Of a stretch of DNA of 33,805 nucleotides, positions 18,571 through 27,321 are shown piece by piece. The DNA is from Crocinitomicaceae bacterium. Lineage in GTDB: Bacteria; Bacteroidota; Bacteroidia; Flavobacteriales_D; Parvicellaceae. A program made the translations under genes and the position numbers. Every line of letters starts with the position of its first letter. The stretch's first letter is position 1. The stretch covers positions 1-33,805 of the forward strand of contig JABJPZ010000265.1 in the NCBI GenBank assembly GCA_018663635.1, read 5' to 3'. The notes under the pieces are model-generated. The model saw only the letters and a list, made by a program, of their open reading frames with translations, was not told the origin of the DNA and searched no databases.

Positions 18571-20955
18571 ATGAAAAGAAACATTAGAAAAGTAGCCGTT
18601 TTAGGTTCTGGAGTTATGGGCTCAGGAATCGCTTGCCACATGGCCAATGTAGGATGTGAAGTATTACTGCTTGATATTGTGCCTAAAGGTGCGGAAGATT
18701 CTGACAAAAAAAGCGAAAGAAACGCGTTGGTAGACGGTGCCTTAAAAGCGGCAATGAAATCAAGACCTGCGCCTCTTTACACCAAAAAATTTGCATCTAG
18801 AATTGTTACGGGAAACATGACCGACGACATGCACAAAATTGCAGATTGCGATTGGATAATTGAAGTCGTTGTAGAGCGATTGGACATCAAGAAAATCGTT
18901 TTTGATAATGTGGAAAAATACAGGAAAGAGGGCACTTTAATTACTTCTAACACCTCAGGAATTCCAATTCATATGATGCTTGAAGGACGTAGCGCTGATT
19001 TTCAAAAGCACTTTTGTGGCACTCATTTTTTTAATCCTCCTCGCTATTTAAAGTTGTTGGAAATCATACCAACACCTCAGACAGATCCAAGTGTTATCGA
19101 CTTTTTTATGGATTACGGAGCAAGAATATTGGGCAAGACAATGGTTCTGTGTAAGGATACACCTGCATTTATTGCTAATCGGGTTGGAGTATATGCGATA
19201 CAAGATCTTTTTCATACGGTAGGTGAAATGGGCCTTACCGTTGAGGAGGTGGATAAATTAACGGGTCCGGTCATGGGTAGGCCAAAGTCCGCAACATTTA
19301 GAACTTGTGATGTTGTTGGTTTGGATACGCTTGTACATGTAGCTTCTGGAGTGAGGGATAATTGCCCTGATGATGAACGTAGAGAAGTTTTTGAAATTCC
19401 TACTTACGTTTCGAAAATGGTCGAGAACGGCTGGCTGGGTTCTAAAACCAAGCAAGGATTTTTTAAAAAATCCGTCAATGCTGAGGGTAAAAAAGAAATT
19501 CAGGTTTTGGATTTGGAAACTCTGGAGTATAGAGCTCAGAATCGAGTGAGCTTTGCGACACTCAAGACCGCAAAATTGGAAGATGATTTAGGAAAAAGAA
19601 CGCAGATTCTATTTGGTGGAAAAGACAAAGCTGGCAAGTTTTATCAATCAGTTTTTTCAGGAGTGTTTCAATATGTGACGAATCGAATTCCCGAAATTTC
19701 AGACGAATTATACCGAATTGACGATGCTTTAAAAGCGGGCTTTGGTTGGCAAATGGGTCCTTTTGAAACTTGGGATTGCATAGGTTTGGAAAAGGCACTT
19801 AAGGTAATGGAAGAATTAGATCGGAAACCTGCTCAGTTCGTTTACGATATGATTGCTGATGGCGTTACTTCTTTCTATAAGTTGGAAGATGGTGCCAGAA
19901 AATACTACGATGTTGCTGAAAAATGTTATAAAGTGATTCCAGGAACGGAAGAAATTTTATCCTTGGCTAATGTAAGAGAAACAGAAACCATTTGGAGCAA
20001 TGCAGATGCCCACATCATTCATTTAGGGGACGGGATTATTAATGTAGAATTCCATACCAAAATGAATACAATTGGCGGTGGAGTCTTGCAAGCACTAAAT
20101 AAAGCAATTGATTTGGCAGAAACTGGCGAATGGAAAGGTGTTGTCATTTCAAATGAAGGTGAAAACTTTTCTGCTGGTGCAAATGTTGGAATGATTTTCA
20201 TGATGGCTGTTGAGCAAGAATTCGATGAGTTAGATTTTTCGGTTCGTGCATTCCAAAATACAATGATGCGTTTGAGGTATTCTGCTATTCCTGTGATTGC
20301 AGCTCCACATGGACTTGCATTGGGTGGTGGATGCGAAATTTGTTTGCATGCAGATAAGGTAATTGCACATGCCGAAACCTACACGGGCTTAGTAGAATTT
20401 GGTGTTGGTTTAATTCCTGGAGGTGGCGGAACGAAGGAGTTTGCATTAAGAAATGCAGATGAATTAAAGGAAGGAGACATGCGCATTAACAACCTCCGTA
20501 ATCGATTTTTGACTGTTGGTCAGGCAAAAGTTGCGACTTCAGCGCATGAAGGATTCGAACTGGGTTATTATCGACCAGGAGTAGATGAGGTAATCGTATC
20601 TAGAGCACATCAACTAATTTATGCTAAAGAGGTTTGCTTAGAAATGGCAAATAAAGGATACCAGCAACCGGCTCGAAGAAAAGATGTGAAAGTTTTTGGC
20701 CAGGAAGGACTCGGTATTGTATACGTAGGTGCCGATGCGATGCATGCAGGTAAATATATTTCAGACCATGATAAATTAATATCGGAAAAATTGGGATTTG
20801 TGTTATGTGGTGGAGATTTGTCCTCACCAACAGAAGTATCGGAACAGTATTTACTAGACATGGAGCGTAAAGCCTTTTTGGAATTATGTGCTGAGAAGAA
20901 AACATTGGAAAGGCTGCAGAGCTTACTTCAAACGGGTAAAATTTTAAGAAACTAA
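18571..20955 (+). CDS. fadN: 3-hydroxyacyl-CoA dehydrogenase / enoyl-CoA hydratase fusion
   Basis: This 794-residue bifunctional enzyme carries out the hydration and NAD-dependent oxidation steps of beta-oxidation. The dehydrogenase comes first: NAD-binding LGSGVMGSGIACHMA (11-25), SNTSG, and HFFNPP near residue 150 with the catalytic His. The hydratase domain is C-terminal (about 480-680): GENFSAGANVG, HGLALGGGCE and GLVEFGVGLIPGGGGT form the acyl-CoA pocket and the oxyanion hole. This order is the reverse of E. coli FadB and matches Bacillus subtilis FadN, which has almost the same length. The gene order fadN-fadA-fadE also matches. It follows the MarR gene by 11 bases and precedes fadA by a few bases. 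Confidence 0.93.
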   Translation: MKRNIRKVAVLGSGVMGSGIACHMANVGCEVLLLDIVPKGAEDSDKKSERNALVDGALKAAMKSRPAPLYTKKFASRIVTGNMTDDMHKIADCDWIIEVVVERLDIKKIVFDNVEKYRKEGTLITSNTSGIPIHMMLEGRSADFQKHFCGTHFFNPPRYLKLLEIIPTPQTDPSVIDFFMDYGARILGKTMVLCKDTPAFIANRVGVYAIQDLFHTVGEMGLTVEEVDKLTGPVMGRPKSATFRTCDVVGLDTLVHVASGVRDNCPDDERREVFEIPTYVSKMVENGWLGSKTKQGFFKKSVNAEGKKEIQVLDLETLEYRAQNRVSFATLKTAKLEDDLGKRTQILFGGKDKAGKFYQSVFSGVFQYVTNRIPEISDELYRIDDALKAGFGWQMGPFETWDCIGLEKALKVMEELDRKPAQFVYDMIADGVTSFYKLEDGARKYYDVAEKCYKVIPGTEEILSLANVRETETIWSNADAHIIHLGDGIINVEFHTKMNTIGGGVLQALNKAIDLAETGEWKGVVISNEGENFSAGANVGMIFMMAVEQEFDELDFSVRAFQNTMMRLRYSAIPVIAAPHGLALGGGCEICLHADKVIAHAETYTGLVEFGVGLIPGGGGTKEFALRNADELKEGDMRINNLRNRFLTVGQAKVATSAHEGFELGYYRPGVDEVIVSRAHQLIYAKEVCLEMANKGYQQPARRKDVKVFGQEGLGIVYVGADAMHAGKYISDHDKLISEKLGFVLCGGDLSSPTEVSEQYLLDMERKAFLELCAEKKTLERLQSLLQTGKILRN

Positions 20956-20960
20956 TTGTG

Positions 20961-22148
20961 ATGAAAATGAAAACAGCATATATAGTAGGTGGATACAGAA
21001 CAGCAGTAGGTAAAGCACCTCGTGGGAAGTTTAAATTTACTCGACCGGATGATTTAGCAGCTGACGTAGTTAGAAAATTAATGTCAGATTTCCCACAACT
21101 AGATCCATTAAGAATCAATGATGTAATTGTAGGAAATGCGACTCCTGAGGCGGAACAAGGTTTGAATATTGGCCGAATGATTTCATTAATGGGATTGGAT
21201 ACCGATAAGGTTCCGGGAATGACTGTGAACCGATACTGTTCATCCGGATTACAGACCATTGCTCTTGCATCTTACCAAATCATGGCAGGAGCTGCGGATT
21301 GTATCATTGCGGGTGGTGTAGAAACAATGTCTCCAATTCCGTTTGGAGGATGGAGAGTTGTGCCCAATGCACGGGTAGGCAAAAATCAACCGGATTGGTA
21401 TTGGGGAATGGGGCTAACTGCAGAAGCAGTGGCAAATCAGTTCAATGTGTCCAGAGAAGATCAAGACAAGTTTGCGATGGGTTCACACCAAAAAGCACTT
21501 GATGCTATTGCTAATGGCCGATTTAAAGAAGACATTGTGCCAATAACAGTTAATGAAGTGTATTTAGATGAAAATGAAAAGAGGCAAGAACGAAATTACG
21601 TTGTCGATACGGATGAGGGACCACGTGCTGGATCCACTTTGGAAGCGCTTGCCAGATTAAGACCGGTTTTTGCTCAGGGAGGATCAGTTACAGCAGGTAA
21701 TTCCTCTCAAACATCTGATGGAGCTGCATTCGTAATGGTGATGTCTGAAGATATGGTGAAAGAACTGGGTGTACAACCTATCGCAAGAATGGTAGACTTT
21801 ACGGTTGTTGGCCTTGAACCTAAAATAATGGGAATGGGACCACTACATGCCATTCCGGCATCGTTGAAAAATGCAGGAATGAAGCTGAATCAATTAGAAC
21901 AAATAGAATTAAATGAGGCTTTTGCATCGCAAGCCGTTGCATGTGTTAGAGAGCTTGGTGTTGATTCGGAACTTGTTAACGTCAACGGTGGAGCGATTGC
22001 ATTAGGACACCCATTGGGGTGTACTGGAGCAAAACTAACGGTGCAATTGTTTAATGAAATGAGAAGAAGAAAACAACAATATGGTGCAGTGTCGATGTGT
22101 GTTGGAACAGGTCAGGGTGCATGCGGTATTTTTGAACTTTTGAATTAA
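20961..22148 (+). CDS. fadA: acetyl-CoA C-acyltransferase (3-ketoacyl-CoA thiolase)
   Basis: The 395-residue product cleaves 3-ketoacyl-CoA to acetyl-CoA and a shortened acyl-CoA. The nucleophilic Cys is in NRYCSSGLQT (near residue 93), the His is in GGAIALGHPLGCTGAKL, and the second active-site Cys is in CVGTGQGACGIFE. All thiolase signatures are intact and the length is normal. The ORF track starts at a GTG (20958); I use the adjacent ATG at 20961, and the ATG at 20967 is equally possible. It begins 5 bases after the fadN stop, so the two are surely co-transcribed. Confidence 0.94.
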   Translation: MKMKTAYIVGGYRTAVGKAPRGKFKFTRPDDLAADVVRKLMSDFPQLDPLRINDVIVGNATPEAEQGLNIGRMISLMGLDTDKVPGMTVNRYCSSGLQTIALASYQIMAGAADCIIAGGVETMSPIPFGGWRVVPNARVGKNQPDWYWGMGLTAEAVANQFNVSREDQDKFAMGSHQKALDAIANGRFKEDIVPITVNEVYLDENEKRQERNYVVDTDEGPRAGSTLEALARLRPVFAQGGSVTAGNSSQTSDGAAFVMVMSEDMVKELGVQPIARMVDFTVVGLEPKIMGMGPLHAIPASLKNAGMKLNQLEQIELNEAFASQAVACVRELGVDSELVNVNGGAIALGHPLGCTGAKLTVQLFNEMRRRKQQYGAVSMCVGTGQGACGIFELLN

Positions 22149-22167
22149 GATTATATAAAGGATTACA

Positions 22168-23964
22168 ATGGAAACAGCAGATAAGAAAACAGAAGCAATT
22201 AAAGGAGGAGAATTCCTGATTAGAGATACGAAGGCACAAGAAATATTCATTCCAGAAGAATGGACCGAAGAGCAGCAGATGATTGCTCAAATGTGCCGTG
22301 ATTTTCTAGCAACAGAAGTACATCCGAATTTGGATCGAATTGATGCTATGGAAGAGGGATTAATGGTTTCGCTGATGGAAAAGGCCGGAGCACTAGGGAT
22401 GCTTGGTCTTTCCGTACCCGAAGACCTAGGTGGTATGGGTGTCGATTTTAAAACTTCGATGCTCGCAACTGAAGCACTGGGTACTGGATTTTCGTTTTCA
22501 GTTGCTTACGGGGCGCATACAGGAATTGGGACTTTACCATTACTATATTATGGGACACAAGAGCAGAAGGCCAAGTACATTCCAAAATTGGCTTCTGGAG
22601 AATGGAAGGCATCGTATTGCCTTACTGAGCCTAGCTCGGGTTCGGATGCAAATTCGGGAAAAACGAAAGCTGTTTTAAGCGAAGACGGAAAACATTACAG
22701 TATTACAGGACAAAAGATGTGGATTACCAATGGTGGATTTGCGAACCTGCATACAGTTTTTGCTAAAATCGAAGATGATAAGAACTTAACTGCGTTCTTA
22801 ATTGAGGCGGATTCAGAAGGAATTACCCTGAATGCAGAAGAGAAAAAAATGGGCATTAAAGGATCTTCGACACGACAGGTATTTTACAATAATGTAAAAA
22901 TACCTGTGGAGAATTTGCTTGGAGAAAGAGAAGGAGGATTTAAGATCGCTGTAAATATTTTAAATATTGGAAGAATAAAATTAGCTGGAGGTGTTATGGG
23001 TGGCGCAAAAGGTGCCTTCGTCGATTCTATCAATTATGCGAATGAACGTGAACAATTTGGAAGATCGATTTCAAAATATGGAGCAATCAGACATAAATTA
23101 GCAGAACAAATTATCAAAATATTTACTGTTGAATCAGCTACATATAGGGCTTCTCAGAATATTGATGACGCAATCAATTCCCTAATAGAAAGTGGGATGG
23201 ATAAGGGGAAAGCCACTTTAAAAGGAATAGAACAGTTTGCACCTGAATGTGCTATTCTTAAAGTTGTTGGCTCGGAATGCTTGGATTATGTGGTAGACGA
23301 AGGTGTTCAAATTCATGGTGGAATGGGGTTTTCGGCTGAAACTCAGATTGAACGATCTTACAGAGATGCTCGAATAAATAGAATATTTGAAGGTACAAAC
23401 GAAATCAATAGAATGCTTACAGTTGGTATGATTATGAAAAAAGCCATGAAGGGTGAGCTAGATCTTATGGGGCCAGCGATGGCGGTAGCCAATGAATTGA
23501 TGGGAATTCCAGATTTTACCGAAGGAAGCGATGCGCTCTTTGATGCTGAAAAAGTATATGTAAAGAATTTCAAAAAGGCCGTATTGATGATAGCGGGTGC
23601 TTCTGCTAAGAAATATGCAGATAAGATGGCCAAGGAGCAAGAAGTAATGATGAATATTGCGGATATGGTAAATGAGGTTTATTTAGCCGAATCTACCTTA
23701 TTACGTGTTGAAAAAATGGTAAGTATTCGAGGTGAAGAATCATGTCAAGAACAAATTGATATCATGAGGGTGTTTATTTACGATGCTGCAGATGCAATTA
23801 ATAAATCAGGGAAAGATGCATTGAACGCTTTTGCAGAAGGTGATGAAATGCGAATGATGTTAATGGGTTTAAAACGATTTACGAAGCATGCTCCTTTTAA
23901 TGCAAAGGAAGCTAGACAACGTATCGCATTGAAAGCAATTGATGCGAATGATTATTGCTACTAA
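22168..23964 (+). CDS. fadE: acyl-CoA dehydrogenase
   Basis: The 598-residue FAD enzyme introduces the trans-2 double bond, the first oxidation of the cycle. Visible motifs are YCLTEPSSGSDANSGKTKA and KMWITNGGFANL (flavin and substrate binding), GGMGFSAETQIERSYRDAR and FEGTNEINR with the likely catalytic Glu. It is longer than the 380-residue short-chain type; an extra helical C-terminal domain of about 150 residues makes it like the long-chain/ACAD9-type enzymes and B. subtilis FadE (about 594 aa). It begins 19 bases after fadA, with AAAGGA upstream as a possible ribosome-binding site. It is the last recognised member of the beta-oxidation operon. Confidence 0.94.
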   Translation: METADKKTEAIKGGEFLIRDTKAQEIFIPEEWTEEQQMIAQMCRDFLATEVHPNLDRIDAMEEGLMVSLMEKAGALGMLGLSVPEDLGGMGVDFKTSMLATEALGTGFSFSVAYGAHTGIGTLPLLYYGTQEQKAKYIPKLASGEWKASYCLTEPSSGSDANSGKTKAVLSEDGKHYSITGQKMWITNGGFANLHTVFAKIEDDKNLTAFLIEADSEGITLNAEEKKMGIKGSSTRQVFYNNVKIPVENLLGEREGGFKIAVNILNIGRIKLAGGVMGGAKGAFVDSINYANEREQFGRSISKYGAIRHKLAEQIIKIFTVESATYRASQNIDDAINSLIESGMDKGKATLKGIEQFAPECAILKVVGSECLDYVVDEGVQIHGGMGFSAETQIERSYRDARINRIFEGTNEINRMLTVGMIMKKAMKGELDLMGPAMAVANELMGIPDFTEGSDALFDAEKVYVKNFKKAVLMIAGASAKKYADKMAKEQEVMMNIADMVNEVYLAESTLLRVEKMVSIRGEESCQEQIDIMRVFIYDAADAINKSGKDALNAFAEGDEMRMMLMGLKRFTKHAPFNAKEARQRIALKAIDANDYCY

Positions 23965-24038
23965 AATTGATTGATATTTTTTGCAATTGAATGTATAACA
24001 GAGAATAAAAAGAACTTCTAAAGCTGATTTAGTAATTA

Positions 24039-24461
24039 ATGGATTTAAGAGAAAAACTGATAAGTCAGATCAGTGAGGGTATAGATAAAAAGCAGAGCAA
24101 TGATAACTCTAATAAGAGTATTTTAGCAAGAGGCTGTGACCCAAGAATGGCTCAACGTGCGATTGAATTAATACCTCCTTTGATAGGTAACCCCGAAATG
24201 GTTGCGGTTACAAATGACGATGATTTTATTAAAGAATTACAGAGGAAAAAGTGGTCAATTATTCAATTTGCACCAGGAGCATGTAGATACGATGCATCAA
24301 AATTACCGATTCCAGGCAGTCGCATGATCACAAATGGATGGGGGTTAGAAAAGTACCGGGAACTTGTGCGCAAATATCAAGGAGAGGAAATAAAAATTAT
24401 TGAAACAACGGATGAACGTCAAATCGTTAATCTGCTTCGCAAAGCATTGGATGCTATTTGA
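24039..24461 (+). CDS. hypothetical protein, 140 aa, downstream of fadE
   Basis: I do not recognise this family. The protein has no signal peptide or membrane segment. After a polar N-terminus it carries a compact alpha/beta-looking core with SILARGCDPRMAQRAIELIP, KKWSIIQFAPGACRYDASKLP, TNGWGLEKYRELVRKY and IKIIETTDERQIVNLLRKAL. Two Cys residues (in RGCDP and PGACRY) and the FAPGAC motif would be the first candidates for functional residues. It lies 75 bases after fadE on the same strand with no visible terminator between, so it may belong to the fad transcript. Its stop codon overlaps the palindrome TTTGATCGATCAAA. Confidence 0.75.
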   Translation: MDLREKLISQISEGIDKKQSNDNSNKSILARGCDPRMAQRAIELIPPLIGNPEMVAVTNDDDFIKELQRKKWSIIQFAPGACRYDASKLPIPGSRMITNGWGLEKYRELVRKYQGEEIKIIETTDERQIVNLLRKALDAI

Positions 24462-24532
24462 TCGATCAAAAACTACGAAAAGCGCTTAATTCAATTAAAT
24501 GTAGTTGAGCAAAACGTTAAAATCATCCTGAA

Positions 24533-25168
24533 CTAATGGCTCTTTTTAAGGAGCTTTGGAAATAAACGTTGAAATTTTTGTAGCCTAGGTATAGATACAG
24601 ATTTAACGTAAGTCTCATTCGGATGTAATTTTTCGTAATTCTGATGGTACTCTTCTGCTTTCCAAAATTTTTCAAATGCCATTACTTCCGTAATAACAGG
24701 ATTGTCGTATTTTTTAGAATCGTCTAGCATTGCTTTGTAGTTCTCAGCAAATTGTTTTTCAATATTATTTTGGTAAAAAATAATGGAACGATAATGTGAA
24801 CCGAAATCAGGTTTTTGACCAATAGTTGTAGGGTTTTGTGAACCGTAATACACTTTTAACAGGGTTGGAAAATCTACGACATTGGAATCGTAAAGGACCA
24901 TAACTGTTTCAGCATGAGAACCTAAATTTTGATAAGTTGGATTCTTTTCGGTTCCACCGGAATACCCTGAGACAGCTTCTGTAACGCCCTCAACACGCTC
25001 GAAAATGGCTTCGACACACCAAAAGCAACCACTCGAAAAATATGCATAACTCGACGGTCTTAATTCGCTACTATTTTTGGTAGTACTTTCTTGATCCTTT
25101 TTGCTTTGGCAACTGCCAATAAACACGGATATTGAGAGCAATGAGATGGTAAATACGGTCTTAATCAT
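24533..25168 (-). CDS. msrA: peptide-methionine (S)-S-oxide reductase, lipoprotein form
   Basis: The 211-residue product reduces S-sulfoxides of methionine in proteins. The active-site motif is GCFWCVEAIFERVEGV with the nucleophilic Cys first. GYSGGTEKNPTY, the HAETV Glu and DFGSHYRS supply the other conserved residues. A signal peptide with a lipobox ending IGSC (Cys20) predicts a lipoprotein in the envelope, where it would repair oxidised surface or periplasmic proteins. There is no C-terminal resolving Cys; the second Cys of CFWC is the only other one in the mature domain. The usual HDPTT segment reads QNPTT. It lies 64 bases downstream of the Omp28-like gene on the same strand. Confidence 0.93.
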   Translation of the reverse strand: MIKTVFTISLLSISVFIGSCQSKKDQESTTKNSSELRPSSYAYFSSGCFWCVEAIFERVEGVTEAVSGYSGGTEKNPTYQNLGSHAETVMVLYDSNVVDFPTLLKVYYGSQNPTTIGQKPDFGSHYRSIIFYQNNIEKQFAENYKAMLDDSKKYDNPVITEVMAFEKFWKAEEYHQNYEKLHPNETYVKSVSIPRLQKFQRLFPKLLKKSH

Positions 25169-25232
25169 GGCCTAGGTTTACATCTACAACGCTTGATACC
25201 GACTTATGTTTTAGAGACAGCCAAAATTGTGA

Positions 25233-27278
25233 TTATTTAACTATCAGCTTTTTCGTGATTATTGTGCCACTTTCGCTGGTGCAAGAAATTAAATACAAAC
25301 CGGCGCTCATGTCTGTTAAATCTATCATCCAGCGATTATTTAGTAGCTGTTCCTCTTTGATAATTTTGCCAGTCATGTCTTTCATACTGCAAGACGTTTC
25401 AAGAAAATTGTCATCGGTAATGAGGACCTCAACAAAGTCTGTTGCCGGATTAGGGAAAAGATTTAGAAATCGATTGTTAGTAGATTCATCAATTCCAACA
25501 AATGACGTGGGCGTAACTTCTGCTACATCTAAAATTGATCTGGATCCTATTTCTGTGCTATAATAAGCAACAAAGCCAATTACTTTAATTTTGTTTTCAT
25601 TTATAGAAGTTGGTACGTTTATCGTAAAAGATTCGCTTACACTTGTACCTGGCATAACAGGAGAAGAAATTACCCCGGAGTTTCCAAATGCACCACCGGG
25701 AACAGCACGCAATACATGATTGTGCACATAGCCAATTATGGGTGTCGGATCATTATAATTCGGGTGTCCAGAGCCACCAACACCACCACTGGAATGACCA
25801 GAGCTGTAATAATTTACCTGGTCATACCCCGAACCTGTTCCAGTTACCGAATCTTCAACTAGCATGGCAACAAATCGTAAATCACCGCTAGCAAAATCCA
25901 CAAAATCAGCTGATACAGTTATATTTAATTCTCGGTTGGTTATGTTGTAAGTTGAAGTCAACGATACATCAACAGGTGTATAAGAACCTATTTGGTCGGT
26001 TACTTCTGCTTCCCACAGGCTTCTGGTGAAAGGCTCTTTTGCTTGCCCGCTAACCAGCGTTCTGTTAATCATTCCACTGGGATACGAAGTAACATTAAAA
26101 CCAGTTTGTATCCCATCAGAAAATGTCATGCCATCACCATTATGAATGGACACACCAACAACGTTTCCTGGATAGTTTGCAATTAAGTTATCTAGCTTTA
26201 ATGCTCCGTCAGGACAATAACCGCACCAGGAGCCTGTGAACTCTTCCAGCAGAATAGTTCGGGTACCCGAAATGCCATTATTGGCAAAAAGGTCTTCACA
26301 AAAAGTATCATTACAATTCCTTTCGTCTGCATTACCGTTTAAATTGTCCGCCCATATACAAAGTGTATGTGTCGCGCCACCTGCAGCAACGTTCCATGGA
26401 ATCGAGTGACTGAAATTATAATTGCCACCATTTGCCGCAACTGAAGTGGAAACAGGCATTGTTTGTGCTGGTCCCGCATCAACAGTGTAGTGTAAGTCAA
26501 AAGAAGTAATATCTAGAGATCCAGTATTTATCAGACTTCCAGTAACGTTGTTTGAGCCAACGGAAACAAAATCGTTAAAACCTGAGCTGGACACACTCAA
26601 GTCGTACTGAATTTGATCCCAATAAAAAGAATATACTTCATCATCAGAAGGATCGCTTCCCAACGCTGAAAAAGGTAGTGAAGGACTACCTGTAATTTGC
26701 GTGCCATTCGCACCCGTTGCATCTTCGCAGCCCACAGTGCCCGATACGCCAGTTGCTGTTGCGTAGTTGTGAACAATATCAAAATCGCCACATTCGTACA
26801 ATCGAATTGCCGCGTACAGATAAGAAGTTTGACCAAACGGAGTAACCGAATACCACTGGATTACGTGTACTCGTTTCGGTGCTGTACCGTAAGTAAAAGA
26901 CCTTACTTCATCATCTGTTCCTGTGAGTGTTAGTTCCATATCGTCCCAAAAAGCATAAATAGCATTATTCGGTCCGTTAGTGTCTGGGATTGAAACATTG
27001 GCCGGATCACTAACTGTTGATCCTGTATCAAACGTAATGTAGCCGTTGTCACTCGCTAAATATTGTGAAACCGGTACACCGTAAAAATTAAAAGTAAAGG
27101 GTATGGTTTGCGGTGCACTTAATGTATCTGCAGATGTATTTTCTAATAAAGTAATCGCCGACCCATCTGCGAATTGATACGGAGAACTTGTTCCTATGGT
27201 TTGTGTGCTGTTGTAGTTTTGACTAATACTAATGGAACTCAACAAAATAAATAGGAATAGAAGCTGTACTGTTTTCAT
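25233..27278 (-). CDS. Omp28-like T9SS-secreted protein with thioredoxin-type CxxC
   Basis: This 681-residue exported protein has a signal peptide (to about SSISISQ) and an N-terminal beta-rich region. Near residue 350 is LLEEFTGSWCGYCPDGALKL, the thioredoxin-like start of the Omp28-related domain, with GVSIHNGDGMTF following. The C-terminus (LNLFPNPATDF, DMTGKII, DMSAGLYLI, KKLIVK) is a standard type A T9SS sorting domain, so the protein is moved across the outer membrane and attached or released. The CGYC pair suggests a thiol-disulphide role, but Omp28 proteins are poorly characterised. It follows purB by 43 bases and may be co-transcribed. Few Cys outside the motif are visible, mostly as pairs (CEDATG, CIWADN, CNDTFC). 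Confidence 0.88.
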   Translation of the reverse strand: MKTVQLLFLFILLSSISISQNYNSTQTIGTSSPYQFADGSAITLLENTSADTLSAPQTIPFTFNFYGVPVSQYLASDNGYITFDTGSTVSDPANVSIPDTNGPNNAIYAFWDDMELTLTGTDDEVRSFTYGTAPKRVHVIQWYSVTPFGQTSYLYAAIRLYECGDFDIVHNYATATGVSGTVGCEDATGANGTQITGSPSLPFSALGSDPSDDEVYSFYWDQIQYDLSVSSSGFNDFVSVGSNNVTGSLINTGSLDITSFDLHYTVDAGPAQTMPVSTSVAANGGNYNFSHSIPWNVAAGGATHTLCIWADNLNGNADERNCNDTFCEDLFANNGISGTRTILLEEFTGSWCGYCPDGALKLDNLIANYPGNVVGVSIHNGDGMTFSDGIQTGFNVTSYPSGMINRTLVSGQAKEPFTRSLWEAEVTDQIGSYTPVDVSLTSTYNITNRELNITVSADFVDFASGDLRFVAMLVEDSVTGTGSGYDQVNYYSSGHSSGGVGGSGHPNYNDPTPIIGYVHNHVLRAVPGGAFGNSGVISSPVMPGTSVSESFTINVPTSINENKIKVIGFVAYYSTEIGSRSILDVAEVTPTSFVGIDESTNNRFLNLFPNPATDFVEVLITDDNFLETSCSMKDMTGKIIKEEQLLNNRWMIDLTDMSAGLYLISCTSESGTIITKKLIVK

Positions 27279-27321
27279 ATTGTGTTTTGCTTTTGTCTAA
27301 GTTATTAAAAAAGGGTTTATT

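Noticed and set aside
20624-21259. 211-aa minus-strand ORF opposite fadN and fadA
   Set aside because: It is antisense to two strongly conserved genes and has no recognisable domain.
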